Notes: generated from the letters alone by a model not told the origin. A DNA stretch of 64,000 nucleotides from Streptomyces sp. MRC013 (GCF_023614235.1 NZ_CP094264.1:1054001-1118000), one strand, 5' to 3'. Shown: positions 27,840 to 39,760, counted from the first letter of the stretch. A program made the numbers and translations.

Positions 27840-28415
27840 GTGGGGCGCACGGGGCTGACGCGGAGGCGGGTGCTCGCGGCGGCGACGGCGGCCACGGCGC
27901 CGGCCGGCTGCTCGGGGCCGGGTTCCGGCGGAGGCGACCGTCCCGGCGCGTCGCGCCCCTCCGCGGCCGAGCGGGCGCGACGCGCCGAAACGATCCTGCG
28001 CCGCAGGTCGGCGGCGGTGAGCGGGGTGCTGCTGGCCGGTTGCGACGAGGTGCTGGGCGCCCATCCGGCCCTCGGCTCCCGGGTGGCCCCGCTCCGCGAG
28101 GTGACGGTCCGCCACCTGGCGGCGCTGGAGCCGCGGGACGGCCCGGTCCCCGGGACGGCGCCCCCGGCGCCGGCCGGTGGAGCGGCGCCCGGCCCGGCCG
28201 GCGCGCCGTCACCGGCGCCGCACCCCTTCCCCGAGGGCGTGCCGGCCGAGCCGGGCGCCGCGCTCGGGGAGCTGGCCGCGCTGGCGTCCCGTACCGCGGC
28301 GGCGCACACCGCGGCCCTCGTCGGCGCGCCCCCGGAACTGGCCCGCCTGCTGGCGTCGGTCGCCGCGGCGGGGGCGGCGCAGGCGTTCCTGCTCGGCGCG
28401 GGGAGCCGGGGATGA
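27840..28415 (+). CDS. predicted lipoprotein, possibly Tat-exported
   Basis: The 191-aa product starts at GTG 27840. The N-terminus TRRRVLAAATAATAPAGC combines a twin-Arg-like motif with a lipobox ending at Cys24, so export through Tat and lipidation are likely. The mature part is Ala/Pro-rich with a low-complexity insert (about residues 105-130) and helices at both ends. No recognised enzymatic motif is present. The stop overlaps the next start (ATGA), and the next product is ferritin-like, so the two probably work as a unit. Confidence 0.75.
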   Translation: MGRTGLTRRRVLAAATAATAPAGCSGPGSGGGDRPGASRPSAAERARRAETILRRRSAAVSGVLLAGCDEVLGAHPALGSRVAPLREVTVRHLAALEPRDGPVPGTAPPAPAGGAAPGPAGAPSPAPHPFPEGVPAEPGAALGELAALASRTAAAHTAALVGAPPELARLLASVAAAGAAQAFLLGAGSRG

Positions 28416-28828
28416 GCGCCCTGGAGGCCGCGCAGGCGGTGCTGGCGGCGGAGCACGCCGCGGTGTACGGGTACGGCGTGGTCGGCGCCCGGGTCGACGC
28501 GGCCGGGCGGGCGGAGGCCGCGCAGGCCCACGCGGCGCACCGGGCGCGGCGCGATGCGGCGGCCCGGACCGTGCGGGACCTGGGCGGCACGCCGGCCGTG
28601 GCGGCGCCGGCGTACGCGCTGCCGTTCCCGGCCGCGGACGGGGAGGCGGCGGTGCGGCTGGCCGCCGTGCTGGAGGACCGGATCGCGGGCGCGTACGCCG
28701 ACCTCGTACGGGCCGCCGGGGGCTCGCTGCGCCGGGACGCGGCGGCCGCGCTGCGCGAGGCGGCGGTGCGGGCCGTGCGCTGGCGCGGGCGCGGCGTAGC
28801 CTTTCCCGGACTCGCCGAGCGACCGTGA
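28412..28828 (+). CDS. ferritin-like DUF4439 protein
   Basis: The 138-aa all-helical protein begins SALEAAQAVLAAEHAAVYGYGVVGARV. The AEHAAVYGYG motif in helix 1 and the second helical pair with HRARRDAA match the DUF4439 ferritin-like domain. The E/H pairs that would bind metals in true ferritins are only partly visible. It overlaps the upstream lipoprotein gene by four bases and has no signal peptide. Confidence 0.85.
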   Translation: MSALEAAQAVLAAEHAAVYGYGVVGARVDAAGRAEAAQAHAAHRARRDAAARTVRDLGGTPAVAAPAYALPFPAADGEAAVRLAAVLEDRIAGAYADLVRAAGGSLRRDAAAALREAAVRAVRWRGRGVAFPGLAERP

Positions 28829-28881
28829 GCCCCGCTCCCCGCGCGGCTCGCGCCGCAGGACCGAAAGGTGGCCCCGCACGC

Positions 28882-29804
28882 ATGGTCCGCGCCGCTGACG
28901 CCCCCGTGCCCGAACCGCCGCGCCGTCTGGTCCGGGCACTCGGCGAGACGTACGGCGGGGCCGCGGCGGGCGCGTGGCTCGCCGGGCTGCCGGACACCGC
29001 GCGCCGGGCGCTGTCCGGGCGCGGCATGACCGCGGAGCGGGTGGTGGAGCCGGGTGGCCGCAGCAGCGTGGTGGTCCTGGCGCGGCGGGCCCGCGGGGAG
29101 CGGGCCGCGCTGAAGCTGGCGCCGCCGTTCGCCGCGCCCGACCTGGAGCGGGAGGCGCTCGCCCACTGGGACGGCCGGGGCGCGGTGCGGCTGCTGGACG
29201 ACGCCGGCGACGGGCCCGGACTGCCGCTGGAGCGGCTGCGGCCGGAGGTGTCGCTGCGGTCCCTGCCGGACGCGAAGGCGCTGCTGGAGGCCGCCGGCGC
29301 GGTGCGGCGGCTGTGGGTGGGAGCCCCCGGGGGCACCGCTTCGAGTCGGTGGCGGAGCGGACGGCGCGCATGGCGGGGGCGATGGCCGCGTACCGGACGG
29401 ACGGGGCGGCGGGCGCCCTGGTGGCGGCCGCGCTGGAGGCCCGCGACGGGCTGCTGGCGGACGTGCCCGAGGCACTGCTGCTGCACGGCTGCTTCCGGCA
29501 GGGCAAGGTGCTGGCCGGCGAGCGGTCCCCGTGGCTGGCGGTGGGGCCGGAGCCGGTGGTGGGCGAGCGGGCGTACGACCTGGCGCGGCTGGCACGCGAC
29601 CGGGTCGAGGACCTGGTGGCGGAGGCGTCCGGCGCGGCGGCGGCGCGGCGGCGCGTGGACGGGCTGGCGGACGGCCTGGACGTGGACCGGGAGCGGCTGC
29701 GCGGCTGGACGCTGTTCCGGGCGGTCGAGGCGGGGGTCCGCGCGCTGGCGGCCGGGCGGGGCCGCGAGGCGGAGCCCCTGCTGGAGTTCGCGGGCTGGCT
29801 GTGA
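28882..29804 (+). CDS. aminoglycoside phosphotransferase-like protein with altered catalytic motifs; one frame break
   Basis: ATG 28882 starts MVRAADAPVPEPPRRLVRALG. Restoring one base in the G5 run near 29327-29331 joins APGG to HRFESVAERTARMAG and gives about 307 aa. Layout and motifs such as LERLRPEVSLRSLPDA resemble the streptomycin 6-kinase/hydroxyurea-phosphotransferase branch. Where active members have HGDLHxxN followed by a DPKP-type metal site, this protein reads HGCFRQGKVLAG and VGPEPVVGE. The catalytic Asp, the metal-binding Asn and the second metal Asp are thus absent. It is probably a pseudokinase rather than a resistance enzyme. Confidence 0.75.
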
Positions 29805-29965
29805 CCGGCCGGGCCCGGGGCGGCCGGGGACCCGCACCCGGGCGGCCGGGGACCCGTACCGCGGGCGCGTGACCACGGGAGCACTGTCCGACCCGCCCAT
29901 ATGGGTGCACTATGGGGCATAACCCTTCCACCGCTCCCGGTTCGACTCGACGGCAGGGGGTCGTC

Positions 29966-30970
29966 ATGGGCGAGGAACTGCTGACCGCGGCCGTGCTGGC
30001 GGGCTCGGCCGCCCTCGCGTACGCCGGAGCCGCCCTCCGGGTCGTCAAGCAGTACGAGCAGGGCGTGGTCCTGCGGTTCGGACGGCTGCACAACCGGGTG
30101 CGGGGGCCGGGACTCACCCTGATCGTCCCGCTGGCCGACCGCATGCGGAAGGTGAGCATGCAGATCGTGACGATGCCCGTGCCCGCTCAGGACGGCATCA
30201 CCCGCGACAACGTCACCGTCCGGGTCGACGCGGTGATCTACTTCAGGGTCGTCGACCCCGTCGAGGCCGTGATCCGCGTCGAGGACTACCGGTTCGCCGT
30301 CTCGCAGATCGCGCAGACGTCGCTGCGCTCGATCATCGGCAAGAGCGACCTGGACGACCTGCTCTCCAACCGGGAGAAGCTCAACGAGGGGCTGGAGCTG
30401 ATGATCGACAATCCGGCCGTCGAGTGGGGCGTCACCATCGACCGGGTGGAGATCAAGGACGTGTCGCTGCCCGAGACCATGAAGCGCTCCATGGCCCGGC
30501 AGGCCGAGGCGGACCGCGAGCGCAGGGCCCGGCTGATCAACGCGGACGCGGAGCTGCAGGCGTCCAGGAAGCTGTCGGAGGCCGCGCGGGAGATGTCCGA
30601 CACGCCCTCGGCGCTCCAGCTGCGGCTGCTCCAGACGGTGATGGCGGTCGCCGCCGAGAGGAACTCGACGCTCGTCCTGCCGATCCCGGTGGAGCTGCTG
30701 CGCTTCCTCGAGCGGTCCGCCGAGGCCGCGGAGCGGCGGCCCGGGCGCCGCGGGGAACCGGAGGGGCCCGGGACGCGCTCCGGGCGCCCCGGGCTCGCCG
30801 CCGCCCCGGGCGACCCCGTCGCGGCCGCGCCCTGGGACCCGCCGCGCCCGGAGTCCGCGCCGCCCGTGCCCGCACCGGCGCCGGCCGCCCCCGGGGGACG
30901 ACGGCGCCGGTACGGCGGGATGCCTCTGAGGAACGCCGCCGGGGACCGCCCGGCGGCTACTCGGCGGTGA
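29966..30970 (+). CDS. slipin / SPFH (band 7) membrane protein
   Basis: The 334-aa protein from ATG 29966 (an in-frame ATG at 29912 would add 18 residues) has an N-terminal membrane segment (about 5-25). The SPFH domain has the slipin signatures [14 protein letters not shown] and [10 protein letters not shown] coiled-coil stretch follows ([25 protein letters not shown] split over two helices), then a Pro/Arg-rich tail. Slipins oligomerise on the membrane and organise microdomains. The last 14 bases overlap the convergent proS gene. Confidence 0.9.
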   Translation: MGEELLTAAVLAGSAALAYAGAALRVVKQYEQGVVLRFGRLHNRVRGPGLTLIVPLADRMRKVSMQIVTMPVPAQDGITRDNVTVRVDAVIYFRVVDPVEAVIRVEDYRFAVSQIAQTSLRSIIGKSDLDDLLSNREKLNEGLELMIDNPAVEWGVTIDRVEIKDVSLPETMKRSMARQAEADRERRARLINADAELQASRKLSEAAREMSDTPSALQLRLLQTVMAVAAERNSTLVLPIPVELLRFLERSAEAAERRPGRRGEPEGPGTRSGRPGLAAAPGDPVAAAPWDPPRPESAPPVPAPAPAAPGGRRRRYGGMPLRNAAGDRPAATRR

Positions 30971-32658
30971 GGCGGGCCACCGCCTCGTCGACGGTCAGTT
31001 CCTCGCGCTCGCCCGTGCGGCGGTCCTTCAGCTCCACCACGCCCTCCCCCGAGCGGCGGCCGGCGACGAGGATCCGCGGCACGCCGATCAGCTCGGCGTC
31101 GGTGAACTTCACGCCCGGCGACACGCCCGCCCGGTCGTCGACGAGGACGCGCAGACCGGCCTCGCGGAGCTTCTCGGAGACGTCCAGGGCCAGCTCCGTC
31201 TGGAGCGCCTTGCCCGCGGCGACGACGTGGACGTCGGCCGGGGCGATCTCGCGCGGCCAGCACAGGCCCTTGTCGTCGGCGGTCTGCTCGGCCAGGGCCG
31301 CGACCGCGCGGGAGACGCCGACGCCGTACGAGCCCATGGTGACGCGGACCGGCTTGCCGTTCTGGCCGAGCACGTCCAGCTGGAAGGCGTCGGTGTACTT
31401 GCGGCCGAGCTGGAAGATGTGGCCGATCTCGATGGCGCGGTCCAGCTTCAGGCCGGTGCCGCACTGCGGGCAGGGGTCGCCCTCCTCGACCACGACGACG
31501 TCGAGGTAGTCGTCGACCTGGAAGTCGCGGCCGCAGACGACGTTCCCGGCGTGCTTGTCCTGCTTGTTGGCGCCGGTGATCCAGGCGGTGCCGGGCGCGA
31601 CGCGGGGGTCGGCGATGTAGCGCACCTTCTCCAGGCCCTGCGGGCCGACGTAGCCGCGCACCAGGTCGGGGCGGCCGGTGAAGTCCTCGGCGGTGACCAT
31701 CTCGACGACGGCGGGCGCGAGGTGGTCCTCCAGCTTGCCGAGGTCGACCTCGCGGTCGCCGGGGACGCCCACGGCGACGATCTCGCCGTCGACCTTGACC
31801 AGGAGGTTCTTCAGGGTCGCGGAGGCGGGGACGCCGAGGTGCTCGGCGAGCGTCTCGATGGTCGGCGTGTCCGGGGTGTCCAGCTCCTCCACCGGGCCGT
31901 GCGCGGAGCCGTCGGCGGCCTCGCCGGCCGGGAAGGTGACGGCCTCGGTGTTGGCCGCGTAGTCGCAGGACGGGCAGTACACGAAGGTGTCCTCGCCGGC
32001 CGCGGCGGGGGGCCAGGAACTCCTCGGAGGCCGAACCGCCCATGGCGCCGGAGACCGCGGAGACGATCTTGTGGCGGAGGCCGAGGCGCTCGAAGATCCT
32101 GACGTACGCCTCGCGGTGCAGGCGGTACGACTCGGCGAGGCCCTCGTCGGTGGTGTCGAACGAGTACGAGTCCTTCATCTGGAACTCGCGGCCGCGCAGG
32201 ATGCCCGAACGGGGGCGGGCCTCGTCGCGGTACTTGGTCTGGATCTGGTAGAGGATCACCGGCAGGTCCTTGTAGGACGCGCACTGGTCCTTGACGAGCT
32301 GGGTGAAGATCTCCTCGTGGGTGGGGCCGAGCAGGTAGTCGGCGCCCCTGCGGTCCTGGAGGCGGAAGAGCTCGGCGCCGTACTCGTCCCAGCGGCCGGT
32401 CGCCTCGTACGGCTCCTTCGGCAGCAGGGCGGGCAGGAGGACCTCCTGGGCGCCGATGGCGTCCATCTCCTCGCGCACGACGCGGGAGACGTTCTCCAGG
32501 ACCTTCTTGCCCAGGGGCAGCCAGGACCAGATGCCGGCGGCGTTGCGGCGGACGTAGCCGGCGCGGACGAGCAGCTTGTGGCTGAGCGTCTCGGCGTCCG
32601 CCGGGTCGTCGCGCAGTGTCTTGACCATCAACCGGGACATGCGCTGGACCTGGGCCAT
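30957..32658 (-). CDS. proS: prolyl-tRNA synthetase; one frame break
   Basis: The N-terminal class II core ([49 protein letters not shown]) lies in one frame up to FLAP. One extra C in the C6 run near 32011-32016 separates it from the rest, which resumes as [17 protein letters not shown]. The bacterial editing domain ([21 protein letters not shown]), motif 3 ([14 protein letters not shown]) and the anticodon-binding domain follow. The corrected length is 566 aa, normal for the type with an inserted editing domain. It charges tRNA-Pro and is essential. The start ATG 32658 has GGAGAGA. Confidence 0.95.
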
Positions 32659-32726
32659 GGGGATCTCTCCTGCGGTGAAAAGTGTGATGGGCAGGAGGTT
32701 AGCCGGGCGGCCCCGGCCTGCGGAAA

Positions 32727-33327
32727 TCAGTTGCCGCGCGGGTCGCGCCGCCCGGGCCGCCCCGGGGTGCCCGGCCCGCCGCCGGCCCGCCGCCCGCGCA
32801 GGGGCAGGGGGGGCGCCCATCACCGCGTACGGGCGGGTGGCGCTCGGGAAGTGGACCCGGCGGGCGAGGTCCTCGTAGCCGAGGGAGCGGTAGAGCCTGC
32901 GGGCGGGGCTCTCCGTGTCGATCGCCGAGAGGATCGAGCGGGGCTCCCGCGCCGTGCCGGTGATGGTGGTGATCAGCTCCGTGCCGATGCCGCGGGCCTG
33001 GTGGGCGGGGTGGACGTGGAGCTCGGTGATGACGAACGAGTCGTCCAGCCAGTCCTCGTTGCCCTCGCGGACCAGGTAGGGCTGGACGACCGTCGACCAC
33101 CAGTGGGCGCGGTCGTTGGGCATGCCGTACACGAAGCCGACGAGGCGCCCGTCGGGGGTGGTCGCGCCGTACGCGCGGGCGCCCCGGCAGGCCATGTGGC
33201 GGACCACGATGTGGCGGCGCACCGCGACCTCGGCCCCGCTCAGCCCGAAGGCGAGGGCCTGCACGGCCAGCGCGTCGTCCACCCGTGCCGTCAGGTCGAG
33301 CGGTCCGACCACCGCGGCGTCATCCAT
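32727..33327 (-). CDS. GNAT family N-acetyltransferase; frame break near the C-terminus
   Basis: The protein starts [18 protein letters not shown] and has the GNAT motif A ([20 protein letters not shown]), with the acetyl-CoA loop Q/R-x-x-G-x-G/A in QARGIG, and the motif B region ([15 protein letters not shown]). In the given sequence the frame runs without a stop straight into proS. Removing one base from the G7 run near 32807-32813 gives [11 protein letters not shown] and a stop at 32727, length about 199 aa. The substrate is unknown. It is probably co-transcribed with proS. Confidence 0.8.
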
Positions 33328-33355
33328 AGCCGAACCCTACGTCGCGTCCGCGCCC

Positions 33356-34201
33356 TCAGAACAGCACGCTCATGAACGCGCCCACCTCGCGGAAGCCGAC
33401 CCTGCGGTACGCGGCCCGGGCGGGCTTGTTGTAGTCGTTGACGTACAGGCTGGCCACCGGCGCCACGTCCGCGAGGGCGTACCGCAGGACGGCGGCCATG
33501 CCGGTCTCCGACAGGCCCCGGCCCCGGTACTCGGGGGCGACCCAGACCCCCTGGATCTGGCACGCCCTGGGCGTGGCCGCGCCGATCTCCGCCTTGAAGA
33601 CGACCCGGCCGTCCTCCACGCGCGCGAAGGACCGGCCGGAGGAGACCAGTTCGGCGACGCGCGCCTGGTACAGCAGCCCGCCGTCGCCCGCCGTCGGGGA
33701 GACGCCGACCTCCTCGGTGAACATCGCCACGCACGCCGGCATGATCAGGTCCATCTCGTCCTTGCGGACGCGGCGGACCAGCGGGTCCGGCTCCACGTCG
33801 GCGGCGGGCCGCTCGGCGACCATCAGCGGCTGGTGGGGCCGTACGTCGCGGGCGGGGCCCCAGCCGGGTTCGAGGAGGCGCCACAGCTCGGCGGTCGGCT
33901 CGGCGGGGCCGACGATGGAGGAGCAGCGGCGGCCGGTGCGGCGGGCGCGGTCGGCGAAGGCGCGGACCGCTTCGGGGGTGGCGCAGACGGGGACGAGGTT
34001 GGCGCCCGCGTAGCACAGGGAGCGCAGCCGCCCCCCGGAGTACCAGCCCCACATCTCGCCGCCGAGGCGCCACGGGTCGAGGCCGGCGGCCCGGACGCGG
34101 GCGGTGACGAACGTGTTGGCGACGGGCTCGCTGTCGAGGACTGCGAGCGCGGCGCCGAGGTCCCCGGGCTCGAGGACCCGGGTGGTGGTGTGCGTCAACA
34201 C
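33356..34201 (-). CDS. GNAT family N-acetyltransferase with an N-terminal DUF4081-like domain
   Basis: The 281-aa protein starts at GTG 34201 ([16 protein letters not shown]). The first half is a degenerate acetyltransferase-like fold (DUF4081 type). The second half is a true GNAT domain with [20 protein letters not shown] as acetyl-CoA loop and [20 protein letters not shown] as motif B. Such two-domain GNATs are conserved next to ispG in streptomycetes. The substrate is unknown. The apparent continuity with ispG upstream comes from a frame break in ispG, not from a fusion. Confidence 0.87.
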   Translation of the reverse strand: MLTHTTTRVLEPGDLGAALAVLDSEPVANTFVTARVRAAGLDPWRLGGEMWGWYSGGRLRSLCYAGANLVPVCATPEAVRAFADRARRTGRRCSSIVGPAEPTAELWRLLEPGWGPARDVRPHQPLMVAERPAADVEPDPLVRRVRKDEMDLIMPACVAMFTEEVGVSPTAGDGGLLYQARVAELVSSGRSFARVEDGRVVFKAEIGAATPRACQIQGVWVAPEYRGRGLSETGMAAVLRYALADVAPVASLYVNDYNKPARAAYRRVGFREVGAFMSVLF

Positions 34202-34415
34202 GGGGGCCTCACCAGTGGGTCTGTCGGTTCCCGCACTGTACCCGGCGGCACCGCGACCGTGCGGGGCGCTCTCCCCGGGGGCCGCTCCGCCCCCGGGGCC
34301 GCCCGGCGTCCTTCCGGCGGCCGGCCGTGTCCGCCGCCCCGCGTCCGCGTGGCCCCGTGCCGGCCCCGCCTCCGCGAGCCGGGGCCGGGGCCGGGGCGCC
34401 GGCGGGGCGGGAGGG

Positions 34416-35569
<1,154 letters not shown>

Positions 35570-35746
35570 CTGCTGTGCAACCCCAAGGTGTGATCGAGGT
35601 CCCGGTATCGGCGGGCTCCGGGCTCCGAGATTACAGGTGGGCCACGCCCGGCGGCACACCACGGCGGGGCGTGCCGCTCCCGGGCGGCGACCGGAGGCTC
35701 CCGGCCGTCCGGCCGCCGTCCGGGCCGCCCGGGAGCGGGGTGCGGG

Positions 35747-37048
35747 CTACGAGATCCTCACCGGGTTCACGATGTCGGCGAGGAGCACCAGCACCGTGAA
35801 GCAGACGAAGACGCCCGCGACGACGTACGCCACCGGCATCAGCTTCGCGACGTCGAAGGGGCCCGGGTCGGGGCGGCGCAGCAGCCTCGCCAGGTGACGC
35901 CGCGCCGACTCCCACAGGGCGCCCGCGATGTGGCCGCCGTCGAGAGGCAGCAGGGGCAGCATGTTGAAGAGGAACAGCGACAGGTTGAACGTCGCGAGGA
36001 CCAGCAGGAACGACGCGGCGATGTTCTGCGTCGGCACGTCGAGGTTCATGACCTCGCCGCTGATGCGGGCGGCGCCGACGATGCCGACCGGGGAGTCGGC
36101 CCCGCGCTCGCCGTCGCCGAAGGTGGCGTCCCACAGGTCGGGGACCTTGCCGGGGAGCGCGACGACGGCGTGGACGCCGTCCTCGATCATGTCGCCCATG
36201 CGGTCCACGGACTGGCCGAAGGTGAGCGGGACGATCTCGGTCCTGGCCGCGAAGCCGAGGTAGCCGGCCGGGACGTACTCGCCGGGGACCGCCTCTCCGT
36301 CGGCGTCCTTCTTCACCACCATGTTCTTCTCGAGCACGGGGTGGAGGTCGAGCCGCCGGCCGTCGCGCTCGACGGTGATCGTGGCGGGGCCGATCGTGTC
36401 GCGGATGCGGCCGGACAGCTCGGCCCAGTCGGCGACGGGCTCGCCGTCGAAGGCGACGATCCGGTCGCCCTCCCTCAGGCCGGCGGCGTGGGCCGGGGAC
36501 TCCCTGTCGCCCCTGGCGCACGTGTCGCGCTCCTCGCTCTGCGCGATGACGCACCTCTGGACGCCGGCGACCTCGGTGGTCTGCGTGGCGAAGCCGAACG
36601 ACATGGCGACGCCGAGGAAGATCGCGACGGCGAGGACCAGGTTCATGAACGGTCCGGCGAACATGACGACGACGCGCTTCCACGGCTTGCGCGTGTAGAA
36701 CAGCCGCTTCTCGTCGCCCGGCTGCAGTTCCTCGTACGCCGCCGAGCGCGCGTCCTCGATCATGCCGCGCCAGGGGGAGGTGGAGCGGGCCTCGACGCGG
36801 CCGTCCTCGCCGGGCGGGAACATGCCGATCATGCGGATGTAGCCGCCCAGGGGGACGGCTTTGATCCCGTACTCCGTCTCGCCCTTCCTGCGGGACCAGA
36901 GGGTCGGGCCGAAGCCGACCATGTACTGGGGGACGCGGATGCCGAACAGCTTGGCCGTGGACAGGTGGCCCAGCTCGTGCCAGGCGATGGAGATCAGCAG
37001 TCCCACGGCGAACAGCGCGATGCCGAGGATCGTCAGCAGTACGGTCAT
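35747..37048 (-). CDS. rip1: M50 site-2 protease (RseP/Rip1 type)
   Basis: The 433-aa integral membrane zinc metalloprotease has H24-E-x-x-H28 (WHELGH) in the first transmembrane helix and the second zinc motif [10 protein letters not shown] near the C-terminus. A PDZ domain lies between them ([21 protein letters not shown]). Further membrane helices lie at about 130-150, 345-370 and 408-428. Family members cut anti-sigma factors and signal peptides inside the membrane. The ATG overlaps the dxr stop (ATGA), the standard actinobacterial dxr-rip-ispG order. Confidence 0.95.
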   Translation of the reverse strand: MTVLLTILGIALFAVGLLISIAWHELGHLSTAKLFGIRVPQYMVGFGPTLWSRRKGETEYGIKAVPLGGYIRMIGMFPPGEDGRVEARSTSPWRGMIEDARSAAYEELQPGDEKRLFYTRKPWKRVVVMFAGPFMNLVLAVAIFLGVAMSFGFATQTTEVAGVQRCVIAQSEERDTCARGDRESPAHAAGLREGDRIVAFDGEPVADWAELSGRIRDTIGPATITVERDGRRLDLHPVLEKNMVVKKDADGEAVPGEYVPAGYLGFAARTEIVPLTFGQSVDRMGDMIEDGVHAVVALPGKVPDLWDATFGDGERGADSPVGIVGAARISGEVMNLDVPTQNIAASFLLVLATFNLSLFLFNMLPLLPLDGGHIAGALWESARRHLARLLRRPDPGPFDVAKLMPVAYVVAGVFVCFTVLVLLADIVNPVRIS

Positions 37049-38305
37049 GCGCGGACCTCCACGGTCGTTCCTGCGGCCTCGGCGGCCAGCTCGCGGGCCC
37101 GGGAGCGGGCCCATGCCTCCGCTTCCAGGACGTCCTCGACCGTCAGCGGGGTTCCCGGGTCGGGTGCGCCGTGCTCGGCGACGACCTCGGTGACCGTGTC
37201 CATGATGCCGGTGAAGGGCAGCGCGCCGGCGAGGAAGGCGTCGACGCACTCCTCGTTGGCGGCGTTGAACACGGCCGGGGCCGTGCCTCCCAGTCCGCCG
37301 ACGTGCCGGGCCAGGCCGACGGAGGGGAACGCCTCCGTGTCGAGCGGGAAGAACTCCCAGGTGGACGCCGTGGACCAGTCGAAGGCGGGGGCGGCGTCCG
37401 GAACGCGCTCGGGCCAGCCCAGGCCGATGGCGATGGGGCCGCGCATGTCGGGCGGGGTGGCCTGGGCGAGGGTGGAGCCGTCGGTGAACTCCACCATCGA
37501 GTGCACGTAGGACTGCGGGTGGACGACGACCTCGATGCGCTCGAAGGGGATGTCGTACAGCAGGTGGGCCTCGATGACCTCCAGGCCCTTGTTGACGAGC
37601 GTGGCGCTGTTGACGGTGATGACGGGGCCCATCGCCCAGGTGGGGTGGGCGAGGGCGTCCTCGCGGGTGACGCCGGCCAGCTCGGCGCGGGTGCGGCCGC
37701 GGAAGGGGCCGCCGGACGCGGTGACGACGAGCTTGCGGACGTCGGCGCGGGTGCCGGCGGCGAGGGCCTGGAACAGCGCGGCGTGCTCGGAGTCGACCGG
37801 GATGATCTGGCCGGGCTTGGCGACGGCCTTGACCAGGGGGGCCGCCGACGATGAGCGACTCCTTGTTGGCGAGGGCCAGGGTGCGGCCGGCTTCGAGGGC
37901 GGCGAGCGTCGGGGCCAGGCCGATGGAGCCGGTGATGCCGTTGAGGACCGTGTGGCAGTCGGACGCGGCGAGCCGGGAGGCGGCGTCCGGGCCGGCGAGG
38001 ATCTCGGGGAGCGGCTCGGTCCCGTACCGCTCCGCCAGCGCCTCCCGCAGGGCCGGCACCGCGTCCTCACGGGCCACGGCGACCGTGCGGACGCGCAGCC
38101 GGTGCGCCTGCTCGGCGAGGAGCCCGGGCCGGCCACCCGCGGCGGAGAGCGCGGTGACGCGGAACCGGCCGGGGTTGCGCAGCACCAGGTCGATGGCCTG
38201 GGTGCCGATGGACCCGGTGGAGCCGAGGACGACGACGTCCCGGCGGCCTTCGGCCGGATCGAAGGCGATGTGCGGGTCGGCGAGGGGTGCTGGGCTGTCG
38301 CTCAT
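37045..38305 (-). CDS. dxr: 1-deoxy-D-xylulose-5-phosphate reductoisomerase; one frame break
   Basis: Dxr makes MEP from DXP with NADPH. The N-terminal Rossmann domain ([17 protein letters not shown]) and [13 protein letters not shown] lie in one frame. One extra C in the C6 run near 37840-37845 shifts the remainder, which resumes as [19 protein letters not shown]. The catalytic loop and metal site regions ([27 protein letters not shown]) and the C-terminal domain are normal. The corrected length is 419 aa from ATG 38305. It is essential in this pathway, so a sequence error is the likely cause. Confidence 0.94.
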
Positions 38306-38647
38306 GCCCCCATTCTCGCCGCATCGGGCACCGGTGTTGACCGGCTTCCCCGATGACGCCCCCGGAGGGCGCCGGGGGGCGCGGTGCCGGGGGTCCCGGG
38401 CGGGGGCCGGTGCCGCGGCGGGCGTGCGGGGCCGCCCCCGCGGTGTGCCCCTCCCGCGCACGGCGACGGGCCGGGGCCCGCGTTCACACCGGCCGGCCCG
38501 GCGGAACGCTAAGGCGGCCGGAGCCCCTGCGCAGTGGGCTAGCTTTGCCGCCCCTGACCTGCTGTTTCTTCCTGACCTGCGGGCTTGCGACGCTTTTCCT
38601 CCCGCATCTTTCCTCATCTGCCCGCATCCCCCATCGCTGGAGACCTC

Positions 38648-38669
38648 CCCTGTTCCCGCGGGAACAGGG
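38648..38669. repeat. 22-bp perfect palindrome
   Basis: The half-site is CCCTGTTCCCG and the sequence equals its own reverse complement. Part of one half-site, GGGAAC (38671-38676, within GCGGGAAC), is repeated next to it. It could bind a dimeric regulator or be a recombination-related site; no gene is clearly served. Confidence 0.6.
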
Positions 38670-38701
38670 CGGGAACACCAGCCAGGCCCCGGACAGAGGG
38701 A

Positions 38702-38727
38702 AGGCCCGGCGGTCGGCCGCCGGGCCT
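38702..38727. terminator. hairpin, possible terminator
   Basis: An 11-bp stem AGGCCCGGCGG with its complement and a four-base loop. No T tract follows on either strand, and it stands about 400 bases from dxr's start, so its gene is unclear. Confidence 0.4.
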
Positions 38728-39039
38728 CCTCACATCACGCCCCGTCAGCTTACGGAGCATGGACCGGAACGCACTCGCCGGCAATTGCCAGTCGGGTTTG
38801 CACACGCTCGGATCATGTCCGAAAACGTGTATGACACACAAGTCCCGGCCGCCACCAGCTCCCCGCCTCACACGCGTCCGGCAACCTCGTTCACCCGAAA
38901 GGGTGGACGGACAGCGAAGCCCCGTGCCCCGCTGTAAAACCTGATCGCCACGCCCTTCGCCGCCGCCGCGCCTGCCCCCTGACCCCCGGCGGCAGGCACA
39001 CCACGGCCCCGACACCATTCCCCTCTGGCGCCGGGGCCG

Positions 39040-39180
39040 ACGCTCCGGGACGTCGCGGCGCTCGCCGGCGTGTCCACGGGCACGGTGTCCAACGTCCTCA
39101 ACCGGCCCGAGACTGTGAGGGAGACCACACGGACACGGGTCGAGAAGGCCATCGCCGAAGTCGGCTTCGTCCGGTCGGCC
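39040..39180 (+). pseudogene. LacI-type helix-turn-helix fragment
   Basis: The translation reads TLRDVAALAGVSTGTVSNVL followed by NRPETVRETTRTRVEKAIAE and VGFVR, the DNA-binding domain of a LacI-family repressor up to the hinge region. There is no start codon with a ribosome-binding site before it, and no ligand-binding domain follows. The frame continues into unrelated sequence and then an integrase tail, making one chimeric open frame (39070-39654). Confidence 0.7.
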
Positions 39181-39357
39181 GGCACAACACGGGAAGCCGC
39201 CCACTGGCGCCGGTCCGGCCACGCACAGTGGATCTTCACTCCGGCCGCCACCGGCTGGTACCCGAAGAAGGCGCCGGCCGAGGCGCATCCCGTTCCAGTG
39301 ACCGGCGGTCCCTTCCCCGGCGCCCCTGTGCGCGGCCGTAACGCCTCCGGGCGAGCC

Positions 39358-39654
39358 GAGGCGTGCTGGGTGCCGATCAAGGACCGGCTGCCCCGCCACG
39401 GCCTCCGTCACGGCCACCGCACGCTCATGGAGGAGCTGGGCACCCCCAAGGTCCTGATGGACGAGCGGATGGGCCACGAGGACGGATCGGTCGGCGCGCG
39501 GTATTCGCACGTGACCGACTCCCTGCGCGCCACGCTCATGGAACAGCTCACCGAGGTCTGGCACGCCTCCCTGGCCGACCGTCTCGCTCTCCACCCCCGG
39601 TCGCCGGTGCCGGTGCTCGACCGGCTGTTGCAGGAGTTCGCCCAAGCCGCGTGA
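39358..39654 (+). pseudogene. C-terminal remnant of a phage/AICE-type tyrosine recombinase
   Basis: The segment from ACWVPIKDRLPRHGLRHGHR onward is the end of a streptomycete integrase. HGLRH gives the catalytic His and Arg. The GHEDGSVGARYSHVT block holds the second His and the nucleophilic Tyr (R-Y-S-H-V-T). The tail HPRSPVPVLDRLLQEF is typical of integrases of actinomycete integrative elements. At least two thirds of the protein, including the first catalytic Arg, is missing. It ends 107 bases before an orphan tRNA-Pro 3' half, consistent with integrases that act on tRNA genes. Confidence 0.8.
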
Positions 39655-39710
39655 CACCCTAAAACAAGATCACACCTAGTTGAGACCCAGGCACCCAGAT
39701 ACAAAGCAAT

Positions 39711-39744
39711 CAGGGCCGGTCTCCCCGAAGGGAAACCGGCCCTG
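39711..39744. terminator. hairpin beside the tRNA-Pro fragment
   Basis: Arms CAGGGCCGGT (39711-39720) and its complement (39735-39744) form a 10-bp stem. It lies 17 bases beyond the 3' end of the tRNA fragment on the minus strand, where a tRNA terminator is expected, and can also stop plus-strand reading from the integrase side. Confidence 0.7.
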
Positions 39745-39760
39745 ACCTGGTACTTCACTG

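Larger units (their letters stand above)
38306..39027. other. non-coding stretch with palindromes, left part of the accessory island
   Basis: I see no convincing gene here; the open frames lack ribosome-binding sites and family features. It contains two copies of CCTGACCTGC (38553-38562 and 38571-38580), a perfect 22-bp palindrome (38648-38669) and a hairpin with an 11-bp stem (38702-38712 with 38717-38727). It separates dxr from the integrase remnants. Confidence 0.6.

Noticed and set aside
28882..29804. Streptomycin resistance kinase
   Set aside because: Catalytic and metal-binding residues are replaced, so family resemblance does not support resistance.
30957..33327. Apparent GNAT-ProS fusion protein
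   Set aside because: Removing one G from a seven-base run gives the acetyltransferase its own stop at 32727, and proS has its own start and ribosome-binding site.
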